Origin: Kitasatospora indigofera
Lineage (GTDB): Bacteria > Actinomycetota > Actinomycetes > Streptomycetales > Streptomycetaceae
DNA: 64,000 nucleotides
NCBI RefSeq assembly: GCF_014655955.1
Contig: NZ_BNBO01000037.1
Span: forward strand, 1 to 64,000
Direction of reading: 5' to 3'
This document shows, one piece after another, positions 56,133 to 64,000 of the stretch. How positions within the stretch are numbered: position 1 is the first letter of the stretch; every line of letters starts with the position of its first letter. The position numbers and the translations under genes are program-made. Below the pieces are notes generated by a model, which searched no databases, was not told the origin of the DNA, and saw nothing but the letters and a program-made list of their open reading frames with translations.

Positions 56133-56785
56133 CGGCCGGCTCCCGGACGGGGGTGCGGGTGCAGGCCGCGCCCCCGGCGCCCCGCGCCCCCGCCGACCTG
56201 CTCGACGGCATCGCCCGCTGGGGCACCATGCCCACCGACGCGGGCGACTTCCGGCTGCGGCCCGTCCGGCTCGCCCCCGACCTCGACCTGCTGGCCGGCT
56301 GGATGAACGACCCGGAGGTCGCCGCCTTCTGGGAGCTCGACGGGCCGCCCGCCACCACCGAGCACCACCTGCGCGGGCAACTGGAGGGCGACGGCCGCAG
56401 TGTGCCCTGCATGGGCCTGCTGGACGGCACCCCGATGAGCTACTGGGAGATCTACCGGGCCGACCTCGACCCGCTCGCCCGGTACTACCCGGCCCGCCCG
56501 CACGACACCGGGGTCCACCTGCTGCTCGGCCCGTCCCGGGCCCGTGGCCGGGGCCTCGGCACGATGCTGCTGGACGCCGTCGCGGAACGGATCCTGCGGG
56601 TCCGACCGCGCTGCGGCCGGGTGGTCGCCGAACCCGACGTGCGCAACCTGCCGTCCGTCCGGGCCTTCGAGCGGGCCGGGTTCCGGATCGCCGCCGAGCT
56701 CGACCTCCCCACCAAGCGCGCCGCGCTGATGATCCGCCAACGCCCGCCCGGCCGCCCGGCCCAGGCGCCGCCGTCCCTCCCCTAG
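56129..56785 (+). CDS. Siderophore GNAT acyltransferase (IucB/RhbD type)
   Basis: The 218-aa protein has a 30-residue Pro/Ala N terminus, then an acetyltransferase domain: DFRLRPVRLAPDLDLLAGWMNDPEVAAFWEL, SYWEIYRADLDPLARYY, GVHLLLGPSRARGRGLG and NLPSVRAFERAGFR. The SYWEIYR...DT.HLL pattern is typical of N6-hydroxylysine acetyltransferases such as IucB. It probably acylates the amine hydroxylated by the next gene product. It is coupled by a 4-bp GTGA overlap to the upstream synthetase. Confidence 0.85.
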   Translation: MTAGSRTGVRVQAAPPAPRAPADLLDGIARWGTMPTDAGDFRLRPVRLAPDLDLLAGWMNDPEVAAFWELDGPPATTEHHLRGQLEGDGRSVPCMGLLDGTPMSYWEIYRADLDPLARYYPARPHDTGVHLLLGPSRARGRGLGTMLLDAVAERILRVRPRCGRVVAEPDVRNLPSVRAFERAGFRIAAELDLPTKRAALMIRQRPPGRPAQAPPSLP

Positions 56786-56800
56786 GAATCCCCCTCCGTC

Positions 56801-58252
56801 ATGGAAACGCCCACCCCCGACCCCTACGACCTGCTCGGCGTCGGCATCGGCCCGTTCAACCTCTCGCTCGCCGCGCTGGCGGACCGGGCCGCCGGCCTGA
56901 GCACGCTGTTCTGCGAGGCCCGGCCGGAGTTCCGCTGGCACCCGGGGATGCTGGTCGAGGGCGCCCGGATGCAGGTGCCCTTCCTCGCCGACCTGGTCTC
57001 GCTGGTCGACCCGACCAGCCCCTGGTCCTTCCTCAACTACCTGCGCGAGCAGGACCGGCTCTTCCCGTTCTACTTCGCCGAGCGCTTCCAGCTGCCCCGC
57101 CGCGAGTACGACCACTACTGCCGCTGGGCCGCCGAACGCCTGCCCGCCTGCCGGTTCGGCACCGAGGTCACCGCGCTGCGCTGGACGGAGGGCCTGTTCG
57201 CGGCCGAGCTGACGGACACCGCCACCGGCGCCCGGCGGACGGTGCGCGCCCGCAACGCCGTCCTCGGGGTCGGCACCCGCCCGGTGCTGCCGGAGGCCTT
57301 CGGCGCGCTGGCGGGGCACCCGCGGGCCTGGCACTCGGCGGACTACCTGGACCGCCGGGGCGAGCTGGACGACGCCCGGGACATCACCGTCGTCGGCTCC
57401 GGGCAGTCCGGCGCGGAGGTCTTCCTCGACCTGCTGCGCCGGCGCGGCGCGGACGGCACCAGGCTGCGCTGGCTCACCCGCACCCGGGCGCTGGCCCCGA
57501 TGGAGTACTCCAAGCTCGGCCTGGAGCACTTCACACCCGACTACACCCGGTACTTCCACACGCTGCCGGCCGCCGTCCGCGACGAACTGGTGACGGCCCA
57601 GTGGCAGTTGCACAAGGCCGCCAGCGCCGAGACGCTCGCCGAGATCCACGACCACCTCTACGAGCGGACGATCGGCCGTCCGATCGACTCGGCCCCGGTG
57701 GAGATCACCCCCGGCACCGCGGTCACCGAGGCCCGGCCGGGCCCCCGCGGCGGCCTCGAACTGCGCTGCCGGCACGTCGACTCGGCCGCCGAGCACCTGC
57801 TGCGGACCGACGCGGTGGTGCTCGCCACCGGCTACCGGGCCGCCCGGCCGGCCCTGCTCGGGCCGCTGGCCGCCCTGATCGACTGGGACGAGGCCGGCCG
57901 CTACCGGGTCGGCCTGGACCACCGCGTCGCCACCCTCCCGGAGTTGACCGGCGGGCTGTACGTTCAGAACGCCGAACTGCACACCCACGGGGTCGGCACC
58001 CCCGACCTCGGGCTCGGCGCCCACCGGGCCGCCGTGATCCTCAACGCCGTCGCCGGCCGGACCGTCCACCGGCTGCCCGCCCGTACCGCCTGGACCGGCT
58101 TCGCCCCGCCCGCGCCCGCCGCCCCGCACCCTGGGGACGGCGCCGCCGCCCCGACCAGCACCGACGGTCCCGGCGCCACCGCCACCGCCACCGCCCCCAC
58201 CGGCTTCCCACGACCCCAGGAGTGGCCCCGTGCCGCAGCAGCCAGCCGCTGA
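56801..58252 (+). CDS. L-lysine/L-ornithine N-monooxygenase (IucD/SidA family)
   Basis: The 483-aa flavoenzyme hydroxylates the side-chain amine of lysine or ornithine (or a diamine), the first step to a hydroxamate. The FAD motif GVGIGPFNLSLAAL (about 14-27), WHPGMLVEGARMQVPFLADL, the NADPH motif VVGSGQSGAEVFLDLL and the ATGY motif in VLATGYRAARP are visible, as is the YVQNAELHTHG C-terminal block. The last 45 residues are Ala/Pro/Thr-rich. Which amine is used cannot be told. It overlaps the second synthetase by 23 bp. Confidence 0.9.
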   Translation: METPTPDPYDLLGVGIGPFNLSLAALADRAAGLSTLFCEARPEFRWHPGMLVEGARMQVPFLADLVSLVDPTSPWSFLNYLREQDRLFPFYFAERFQLPRREYDHYCRWAAERLPACRFGTEVTALRWTEGLFAAELTDTATGARRTVRARNAVLGVGTRPVLPEAFGALAGHPRAWHSADYLDRRGELDDARDITVVGSGQSGAEVFLDLLRRRGADGTRLRWLTRTRALAPMEYSKLGLEHFTPDYTRYFHTLPAAVRDELVTAQWQLHKAASAETLAEIHDHLYERTIGRPIDSAPVEITPGTAVTEARPGPRGGLELRCRHVDSAAEHLLRTDAVVLATGYRAARPALLGPLAALIDWDEAGRYRVGLDHRVATLPELTGGLYVQNAELHTHGVGTPDLGLGAHRAAVILNAVAGRTVHRLPARTAWTGFAPPAPAAPHPGDGAAAPTSTDGPGATATATAPTGFPRPQEWPRAAAASR

Positions 58253-60056
58253 GCCGCCGCTGTACCTGCCCCCGCAGCTCACCCCGGAGCACTGGCAGCG
58301 GGCCCGCCGGGCGATGCTGGCCAAGATGCTGGCGGAGTTCGCGTACGAGGAGCTCGTCACCCCGGTCGCCGGGGCCGACGGCGGCCACCTGCTCACCCTG
58401 CCCGGCGCGGTGACGTACCGCTTCACCGCCCGCCGCGGCGCCTACGGCAGCTGGCAGGTCGACCCGGCCTCCCTGCACTGCTCGCACGACCCCGACCTGG
58501 ACCCGCTGCGCTTCGTCCAGTTCGCCCGCCACGAACTCGGCCTCGGCGGCGACACCACCGGCCACCTGGTCCGCGAGCTCACCGCCACCCTGCTCGCCGA
58601 CGCCCACCAGCTGGCCACCGCGCCGACCGCCGCCGAGCTGGCCGACCTCGGCCACACCGAGCTGGAGGGCCGCCAGGGCGGGCACCCCTGGATCGTGCCC
58701 AACAAGGGCCGGCTCGGCTTCTCCGCCGCCGACGCCGCCCGCTGGGCCCCGGAGGCCCGCACACCCCGGCCACTGCCCTGGATCGCCGTGCACAAGCGGC
58801 TCGCCACCTACCGCGGGGTGCCCGGCCTGGAGAGCCCGGAGCAGCTGTACCGCACCGAGCTGGACGACCCCGCCGGGCTGCGCGCCGCGCTCGGCGACGC
58901 GGCCGACGACTACCTGCTGCTGCCGGTGCACCCCTGGCAGTGGGACGAGACCGTGGTGCCGCTCTTCGCCCCCTGGATCGCCGCCGGGGAGATCGTGCCG
59001 CTGCCCTCCGACGGCGACCTGCGGCTGCCCCAGCAGTCCATCCGCTCCTTCTTCAACGTCAGCCGGCCGGAGCGCTGCACGGTCAAACTGCCGCTCGCCA
59101 TCCTCAACACCCTGGTCTGGCGGGGCCTGCCGACCGAGCGCACCCTGGTGGCGCCGGCCGTGACCGGCTGGATCCACGGGCTGCGGGACGGCGACGCCTT
59201 CCTGCGCGACGAGTGCCGGGTGATCCTGCTCGGCGAGATCGCCTCCGTCACCGTCGACCACCCGGTGTACCGGGAGCTGCCCGAGGCGCCCTACCAGTAC
59301 AAGGAGCTGCTGGGGGCGATCTGGCGGGAGCCGCTCGGGCCCTTCCTCGACCCGGGCGAGCGGGCCCGCACGCTGGCCGCCCTGCTGCAGTGCGGCCGGG
59401 ACGGCCGGGCGCTGACCGCCGAACTGATCGCCCGCTCCGGGCTCGGCCCGCGGGAGTGGGTGGGCCGGCTGTTCGGCGCGATGCTCCCCCCGCTGCTGCA
59501 CTTCCTCTACCGCTACGGCACCGTCTTCTCGCCGCACGGCGAGAACGCCATCGTGGTGTTCGACGCGGACGACGTGCCCGTCCGGCTCGCCGTCAAGGAC
59601 TTCGTCGACGACGTCAACCTCAGCGACCAGGACCTGCCCGAGCTGCGCGGCATCCCCGCGGAGGTCGCCGGGGTGCTGCTCCGCGACCGGCCGGACTTCC
59701 TCTGCCAGTTCCTGCACTCCGGCCTCTTCATCGGCGTCTACCGCTACCTCGCGCCGCTGCTCGACCAGCAGCTCGGCCTGCCCGAGGCGGAGTTCTGGGC
59801 CCTGCTGCGCGAGGAGATCCTGCGCTACCAGGCCCGCTTCCCCGAGCTGCGCGAGCGCTTCGAGCTCTTCGACCTGTTCCGGCCGGCCATCGACCGGCTC
59901 TGCCTCAACCGCAACCGGCTCCTGCTCGACGGCTACCGGGACCGCCCCGAGCGGCCGCACGCGGCCGTGCACGGCCAGGTGCCCAACGCGCTGCACCCCG
60001 GCGTGCTGGCGGCGATGCCCGAACAACGGAGCCGGATTGTCAGTGCCGCGCCGTAG
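58230..60056 (+). CDS. IucA/IucC family siderophore synthetase (second)
   Basis: The 608-aa NIS synthetase has HPWIVPNKGRLGFS, LLPVHPWQWDE, QQSIRSFFNVSRPERCTVKLPL and FHUF-like C-terminal SPHGENAIVVFDADDVPVRL, then VKDFVDDVNLSDQ. These match the adenylation core of aerobactin/desferrioxamine-type synthetases. Together with the first synthetase it would build a two-step condensation product from the N-hydroxy-N-acyl amine. The GTG start has AGGAG 7 bp upstream. dinG starts 12 bp after the stop. Confidence 0.9.
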   Translation: MPQQPAAEPPLYLPPQLTPEHWQRARRAMLAKMLAEFAYEELVTPVAGADGGHLLTLPGAVTYRFTARRGAYGSWQVDPASLHCSHDPDLDPLRFVQFARHELGLGGDTTGHLVRELTATLLADAHQLATAPTAAELADLGHTELEGRQGGHPWIVPNKGRLGFSAADAARWAPEARTPRPLPWIAVHKRLATYRGVPGLESPEQLYRTELDDPAGLRAALGDAADDYLLLPVHPWQWDETVVPLFAPWIAAGEIVPLPSDGDLRLPQQSIRSFFNVSRPERCTVKLPLAILNTLVWRGLPTERTLVAPAVTGWIHGLRDGDAFLRDECRVILLGEIASVTVDHPVYRELPEAPYQYKELLGAIWREPLGPFLDPGERARTLAALLQCGRDGRALTAELIARSGLGPREWVGRLFGAMLPPLLHFLYRYGTVFSPHGENAIVVFDADDVPVRLAVKDFVDDVNLSDQDLPELRGIPAEVAGVLLRDRPDFLCQFLHSGLFIGVYRYLAPLLDQQLGLPEAEFWALLREEILRYQARFPELRERFELFDLFRPAIDRLCLNRNRLLLDGYRDRPERPHAAVHGQVPNALHPGVLAAMPEQRSRIVSAAP

Positions 60057-60068
60057 GGTGGGAGGGCG

Positions 60069-62177
60069 ATGACGAACGACTCCCAACCCCAGCCCCTGCC
60101 CGGTGACGACGAGGCCGCGCCCGCCGACGCACCCGCGGTGAAGCGCTCCCGCCTGCCGGACCTGCTGCACGCCGCGGTGGCCGCGGTCGGCGGCGTGGAG
60201 CGCCCCGGCCAGGTCCGGATGGCCGAGGCCGTGGCCGACGCCGTCGACCACGGCGAGCACCTGCTCGTCCAGGCCGGCACCGGCACCGGAAAGTCCCTCG
60301 CCTACCTGGTCCCGGCGCTCGCGCACGGCGACAAGGTGGTGGTCGCCACGGCCACCCTGGCGCTCCAGCGCCAGCTGGTGGAACGGGACTTGCCCCGGAC
60401 GGTCGACGCGCTGCACCCGGTGCTGCGCCGCCGCCCGGAGTTCGCCATGCTCAAGGGCCGCTCCAACTACCTCTGCCTGCACCGGGCGCACGAGGGCACC
60501 CCGAGCGAGGAGGGCGAGGGGCTGTTCGACCCGGTCGAGGCGCTCGGCGGCCCCACCGGCAAGCTCGGCCGGGACGTCCTGCGGCTGCGGGAGTGGGCCG
60601 ACGAGACCGAGACCGGCGACCGCGACGACCTCACCCCCGGCGTCTCCGACAAGGCCTGGGCCCAGCTCTCGGTCACCTCCAAGGAGTGCCTGGGCGCGAC
60701 CAGGTGCGCCTACGGGCAGGAGTGCTTCGCCGAGAAGGCCCGCGAGCGGGCCAAGCTGGCGGACGTCGTCGTCACCAACCACGCGATGCTGGCGATCGAC
60801 GCGATCGAGGGCGCGCCGGTGCTGCCCGAGCACGCGATGCTGATCGTCGACGAGGCGCACGAACTGGTGAACCGGGTGACCGGCGCGGCCACCGCCGAGC
60901 TGACCGTCGGCGCGGTCAACCGGGCGGTGAAGCGGGCCGCCCGGCTGGCCAACGAGAAGGCCGTGGACGCCCTGCAGGCGGCCGCCGAGAGCTACCACGG
61001 GCTGATGGAGACGGCGCAGCCCGGCCGGGTCGAGGAGCTGCCCGAGTACCTCTCCTACGCGGTCTCGGCGATCCGGGACGCCGCCCGCCAGGTGATCACC
61101 TCGCTGGGGGAGACCAGGGACAAGGCCCTCACCGACGAGGACGCCGTCCGCAAGCAGGCGATGGCCTCCGCCGACACCCTGCACGAGACGGCCGAGCGGC
61201 TGCTCGCCGAGTCCGAGTACGACGTGGTCTGGATCGAGCGCTCCGACCGCTTCGGCCCGGGCACGGCCTCGCTGCGGGTGGCGCCCTTGAACGTCGCCGG
61301 GCTGCTGCGGGAGAACCTCTACAAGGAGCGCTCGGTCGTCCTCACCTCGGCCACCCTCAAGCTGGGCGGGGACTTCAACGGGGTGGCCGGCTCGCTCGGC
61401 CTGCCGGGCGAGGGGCGGCTGGCGGACGTCCGCACCCCGCAGGACCCGGAGCTGGAATTCGGCGAGGACACCCCGCCGTACTGGCGCGGGATCGACGTCG
61501 GCTCGCCCTTCGACTACCCCAAGCAGGGCATCCTGTACGTGGCCAAGCACCTGCCGCCGCCGGGCCGCGAGCCCGACCGGCCGGAGATGCTGGCCGAGCT
61601 GGAGGAGCTGATCGGCGCGGCCGGCGGCCGCACGCTCGGGCTGTTCTCCTCGATGCGGGCGGCGCAGGCGGCGGCCGAGGCGATGCGCGAGCGGCTGGAC
61701 AACCGGATCCTGCTGCAGGGCGAGGACACCCTCGGCGAGCTGATCCGCGACTTCGCCTCCGAGCCGGCCGCCTGCCTGTTCGGCACCCTCTCGCTCTGGC
61801 AGGGCGTCGACGTGCCGGGCTCCGCCTGCCAGCTGGTGGTGATGGACCGGATCCCGTTCCCGCGGCCGGACGATCCGCTGATGAGCGCCCGGCAGAAGGC
61901 GGTCGAGGAGGCGGGCGGCAACGGTTTCATGGCGGTCGCGGCCAACCACGCGGCGCTGCTGATGGCGCAGGGCGCCGGCCGGCTGGTGCGGGCCGTGGAC
62001 GACCGCGGGGTGGTGGCGGTGCTGGACCCGAGGCTGGCGACCGCCCGGTACGGCAGTTACTTCCGTTCGTCGATGCCGGAGTTCTGGTACACCACCGACC
62101 GCAACCAGGTGCGCCGCTCGCTGGCCGCCATCGACGCCTCGGCCCCGGAGCCGCGTCCGGTCGCCAAGCGCGGCTGA
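60069..62177 (+). CDS. dinG: ATP-dependent Fe-S DNA helicase DinG
   Basis: The 702-aa XPD-like 5'-3' helicase has motif I AGTGTGKS (about 69-76), motif II D261-EAH and four Fe-S cysteines in KGRSNYLCLH, SKECLGATRCAYGQECF. The C-terminal motifs LFGTLSLWQGVDVPG and QGAGRLVRAVDDRGVV are intact. DinG resolves R-loops and damaged structures; in E. coli it is SOS-regulated, but no LexA box was seen here. ATG 60069 follows GGGAGGG and is 12 bp after the siderophore synthetase stop. Confidence 0.92.
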   Translation: MTNDSQPQPLPGDDEAAPADAPAVKRSRLPDLLHAAVAAVGGVERPGQVRMAEAVADAVDHGEHLLVQAGTGTGKSLAYLVPALAHGDKVVVATATLALQRQLVERDLPRTVDALHPVLRRRPEFAMLKGRSNYLCLHRAHEGTPSEEGEGLFDPVEALGGPTGKLGRDVLRLREWADETETGDRDDLTPGVSDKAWAQLSVTSKECLGATRCAYGQECFAEKARERAKLADVVVTNHAMLAIDAIEGAPVLPEHAMLIVDEAHELVNRVTGAATAELTVGAVNRAVKRAARLANEKAVDALQAAAESYHGLMETAQPGRVEELPEYLSYAVSAIRDAARQVITSLGETRDKALTDEDAVRKQAMASADTLHETAERLLAESEYDVVWIERSDRFGPGTASLRVAPLNVAGLLRENLYKERSVVLTSATLKLGGDFNGVAGSLGLPGEGRLADVRTPQDPELEFGEDTPPYWRGIDVGSPFDYPKQGILYVAKHLPPPGREPDRPEMLAELEELIGAAGGRTLGLFSSMRAAQAAAEAMRERLDNRILLQGEDTLGELIRDFASEPAACLFGTLSLWQGVDVPGSACQLVVMDRIPFPRPDDPLMSARQKAVEEAGGNGFMAVAANHAALLMAQGAGRLVRAVDDRGVVAVLDPRLATARYGSYFRSSMPEFWYTTDRNQVRRSLAAIDASAPEPRPVAKRG

Positions 62178-62315
62178 GCGGCGGTACCGGGCCTCCCGGG
62201 CCGGCCTCGGCCGTCCTGGGCCGGGGGGCGTTCCCGGGGGTGCTCCGACGGTCCGTCCGGCCCGGACGGGCCGGCGCGTCGGGGCCCGGCAGGCATCACG
62301 GGCGGGCATGACAGA

Positions 62316-62343
62316 GGGGGCTCCGGCTGCGACCGGAGTCCCC
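62316..62343. terminator. Hairpin terminator between dinG and lexA
   Basis: GGGGGCTCCGG (62316-62326) pairs with CCGGAGTCCCC (62333-62343), including one G-T pair, with a 6-base loop and TTCAT after it. It can end both the dinG and lexA transcripts. Confidence 0.75.
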
Positions 62344-62439
62344 TTCATCTGTGCTCGGCTCAGCTGTTCCCCGCCGCGGACCGGGTGGGCCGCGGCGGCC
62401 CGGTGGTGCGTGCCGCCGACGGGTCAGGCCGCCGGCGGG

Positions 62440-63324
62440 TCAGAGCCGGCGCAGCACCGCCACGACCTTGCCCAGGATGGTCGCGTTGTCGCCGGGGATC
62501 GGGTCGTACGCCGGGTTGTGCGGCATCAGCCAGATCCGGCCGTCCTCGCGCTTGAGGCGCTTGACGGTGGCCTCGCCGTCGATCATGGCGGCGACGATGT
62601 CGCCGTTCTCGGCGACCGGCTGGCGGCGGACGGTGACCCAGTCGCCGTCGCAGATGGCGGCCTCGATCATCGAGTCACCGCGCACGGTGAGGGCGAAGAG
62701 CTCACCCTCGCCGACCAGCTGACGGGGGAGCGGGAAGACGTCCTCGACGGTCTGCTCGGCGAGGATCGGGCCACCGGCGGCGATCCGGCCGACCAGCGGC
62801 ACGTACGAGGTGGACGGGCGCCCCGCCGTCTCGGCGGTGTTGGGGCGGGCCACCTCGACCCCGCGCACCTCGTAGGCCCGCGGGCGGTGCGGGTCGCGGC
62901 GCAGGAACCCCTTGCGCTCCAGGGCCATCAGCTGGTGGGCGACCGAGGAGGTGCTGGACAGGCCGACGGCCTGGCCGATCTCGCGCATGCTCGGCGGGTA
63001 GCCCCGGCGCTGGACGGAGTCCCTGATGACCTCGATGACGCGGCGCTGGCGTTCGGTCAGCCCGGCCTCGTCGGTGCGGATGCCGGGCGGCCGGCCGGGC
63101 AGCGAGCGGGTGGGCGCCGGGTGGCCGAGAGTGGCGTCCTGGGCGTTGGAGTGCTCGATCGGCTGGTCGGGGACGCGGCTCACGCCGACGACGGCCGGGC
63201 CGGCGTGGCGGTGGTCTTCGCTACGGTCCATGCTGTGGTCCACACTCTGGTTCGTGGTGCGCTGCCCCACCTTGAGCTGGGTGTGTTCCTGCACCGGGAT
63301 GGTGTTGCTTTCGATCGTGTTCAC
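62440..63324 (-). CDS. lexA: SOS repressor LexA
   Basis: The 294-aa repressor binds SOS boxes and self-cleaves when RecA is activated. The wHTH is at about 95-155 (MREIGQAVGLSSTSSVAHQL, FLRRDPHRPRAYEV); the Ala-Gly cleavage site is in GRIAAGGPI; the Ser-Lys pair is in VRGDSMIEAAICDGDW and GEATVKRLK. The first 90 residues form an extra His/Gln/Asp-rich N terminus; streptomycete LexA is usually about 230-260 aa. GTG 63324 was chosen because AGAGGGG lies upstream; ATG 63231 would give a more ordinary length but has no ribosome-binding site. It has two candidate LexA boxes in its promoter. Confidence 0.94.
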   Translation of the reverse strand: MNTIESNTIPVQEHTQLKVGQRTTNQSVDHSMDRSEDHRHAGPAVVGVSRVPDQPIEHSNAQDATLGHPAPTRSLPGRPPGIRTDEAGLTERQRRVIEVIRDSVQRRGYPPSMREIGQAVGLSSTSSVAHQLMALERKGFLRRDPHRPRAYEVRGVEVARPNTAETAGRPSTSYVPLVGRIAAGGPILAEQTVEDVFPLPRQLVGEGELFALTVRGDSMIEAAICDGDWVTVRRQPVAENGDIVAAMIDGEATVKRLKREDGRIWLMPHNPAYDPIPGDNATILGKVVAVLRRL

Positions 63325-63391
63325 GGCGGCCCCTCTCGACGGATGTCCTCCCCTTTTCCAGCCCAACGGCACCACCTATCGAAAGGTTGCG

Positions 63392-63407
63392 CCAAACACA
63401 CGTTCGA
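63392..63407. promoter_or_regulatory. Candidate LexA box 1 of lexA
   Basis: On the minus strand TCGAACGTGTGTTTGG matches TCGAAC-N4-GTTCGA at 10 of the 12 defined positions. It lies just downstream of the predicted lexA -10, at the transcription start. Confidence 0.65.
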
Positions 63408-63411
63408 GTGA

Positions 63412-63440
63412 ATTATTCGAGAGTTGACACACTCGATCAA
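63412..63440 (-). promoter_or_regulatory. lexA promoter
   Basis: Reading leftward, -35 TTGATC (63435-63440) and -10 AATAAT (63412-63417) are separated by 17 bp. The candidate LexA box at 63392-63407 lies at the expected start point, consistent with autorepression. Confidence 0.65.
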
Positions 63441-63454
63441 GGCTTTGTTGTACA

Positions 63455-63470
63455 TCGATTAAATGTTCGA
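63455..63470. promoter_or_regulatory. Candidate LexA box 2 in the lexA-nrdR spacer
   Basis: TCGATTAAATGTTCGA has one perfect half-site (GTTCGA) and one half-site with two changes (TCGATT for TCGAAC). It lies upstream of the lexA -35 and may also touch an nrdR promoter with TTGACA at 63424-63429. Confidence 0.5.
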
Positions 63471-63524
63471 CTGCACAAGTCTAATCCGGGCCGACGCGCC
63501 TGGGCGGCCGGATCCCCCGAAGAC

Positions 63525-63568
63525 CTAGATCTAGTGGCTAGAGTGCTCCTCGGACCCACACGTTGTGG
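63525..63568. promoter_or_regulatory. Candidate NrdR box pair upstream of nrdR
   Basis: Two palindromes, CTAGATCTAG (63525-63534) and CCACA-CGT-TGTGG (63556-63568), have centres 32 to 33 bp apart, close to the three-helical-turn spacing typical of NrdR-box pairs. Upstream of nrdR this fits autoregulation with downstream ribonucleotide reductase. Confidence 0.45.
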
Positions 63569-63633
63569 TTGACCCCCTCGCATCGCGTAGACTCGTCGGG
63601 GTCCGCACGTCATGCCAGGGAGGGAATCCTCAG

Positions 63634-64000
63634 GTGCACTGCCCCTTCTGTAGGCACTCCGACAGTCGCGTCGTCGACAGTCGCACCACCGACGACGGCA
63701 GCTCGATCCGCCGCCGCCGGCAGTGTCCCGACTGCAGCCGCCGATTCACCACGGTGGAGACGGCCGCACTGATGGTCGTCAAGCGCAGCGGCGTCACCGA
63801 GCCGTTCAGCCGGGAGAAGGTCATCTCCGGGGTCCGCAAGGCCTGCCAGGGCCGCCCGGTCACCGAGGACGCCCTCGCCCAGCTCGGCCAGCGGGTCGAG
63901 GAGTGCCTGCGGGCCAGCGGCAGCGCCGAGCTCTCGACACACGACGTCGGGCTCGCCATACTCGGTCCGCTCAAGGACCTCGACGTGGTCGCCTACCTGC
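63634..64000 (+). CDS. nrdR: Transcriptional repressor NrdR (5' part, truncated by window)
   Basis: The visible 122 residues begin VHCPFCRHSDSRVVDSR, with a zinc ribbon CPFC...CPDC, then an ATP-cone (VVKRSGVTEPFSREKVISGVRKAC). NrdR binds dATP/ATP and represses ribonucleotide reductase genes; in Streptomyces nrdR is co-transcribed with nrdJ, which would lie just to the right. The GTG start has GGGAGGGAA 6 bp upstream. The gene runs off the right edge of the window; the family is about 150-180 aa, so roughly 30-60 residues are missing. Confidence 0.92.
   Translation, partial: MHCPFCRHSDSRVVDSRTTDDGSSIRRRRQCPDCSRRFTTVETAALMVVKRSGVTEPFSREKVISGVRKACQGRPVTEDALAQLGQRVEECLRASGSAELSTHDVGLAILGPLKDLDVVAYL

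Noticed and set aside
62308..63411. Plus-strand frame across lexA
   Set aside because: lexA on the opposite strand is unmistakable; the frame is compositional.
63424..63634. B12 riboswitch in front of nrdR
   Set aside because: No cobalamin box or suitable stem pattern was seen, and the leader is too short.

Overview
The window is very GC-rich, uses GTG/TTG starts freely and carries a tightly conserved set of actinobacterial core genes, so it comes from a streptomycete-type actinobacterium (Streptomyces or Kitasatospora). From memory, the order osaC/osaA/osaB - ftsK - rimO - pgsA - cinA - clgR - lhr - recA - recX - gluABCD - miaB - miaA - dapF - rshA - hflX - siderophore synthetases - dinG - lexA - nrdR follows one arm of the Streptomyces coelicolor core chromosome. 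No phage, transposon, integrase, CRISPR array or defence island was seen.

Layout. 1-2 kb: the 3' end of a 5S rRNA gene with its terminator (an rrn operon ends here), a PAP2-type phosphatase and, convergently, an acetate-uptake-type transporter. 2-10.7 kb: a signalling block resembling the OsaC/OsaA/OsaB osmoadaptation system: a kinase/PAS/GAF/PP2C sigma-factor regulator, a hybrid histidine kinase with a ladder of HAMP repeats, and a response regulator. 10.9-18.6 kb: ftsK, a RodZ-like membrane HTH protein, rimO-pgsA-cinA (overlapping genes), the protease-gene activator clgR and a small membrane protein, closed by a perfect 26-bp inverted repeat. 18.8-27.8 kb: the giant helicase gene lhr (minus strand), then a subtilase with an altered His motif, a GNAT, a DUF3046 protein and an AI-2E-family permease. 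27.8-31.8 kb: recA with a LexA operator set inside its promoter, recX with a long disordered extension, and RNase Y.

31.9-41 kb: an FAD monooxygenase, the glutamate ABC importer gluABCD (minus strand), an OmpR/histidine-kinase pair and a membrane-anchored TAXI-type binding protein. 41-51 kb: miaB, a degenerate LigB-like protein, an MT0933-type antitoxin-like protein, miaA, a membrane protein, dapF, rshA and hflX, ended by a strong terminator. 51-60 kb is the most accessory-looking part: two paralogous secreted trypsin-like lipoproteins (minus strand) diverge from a four-gene NRPS-independent siderophore operon (synthetase, acyltransferase, N-hydroxylase, synthetase) that has a candidate iron box upstream. 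60-64 kb: dinG only 12 bp after the siderophore operon, then divergent lexA and nrdR (truncated by the window end) sharing a promoter region with LexA-box-like and NrdR-box-like elements.

Themes that tie the genes together are the SOS response (recA, recX, dinG, lexA), tRNA and ribosome maintenance (rimO, miaB, miaA, hflX, rny), stringent and osmotic stress signalling (rshA, osa genes, clgR), and iron acquisition. Starts were placed by reading frame, Shine-Dalgarno sequence and family length. Functions rest on motif recognition by eye; no database search was run.
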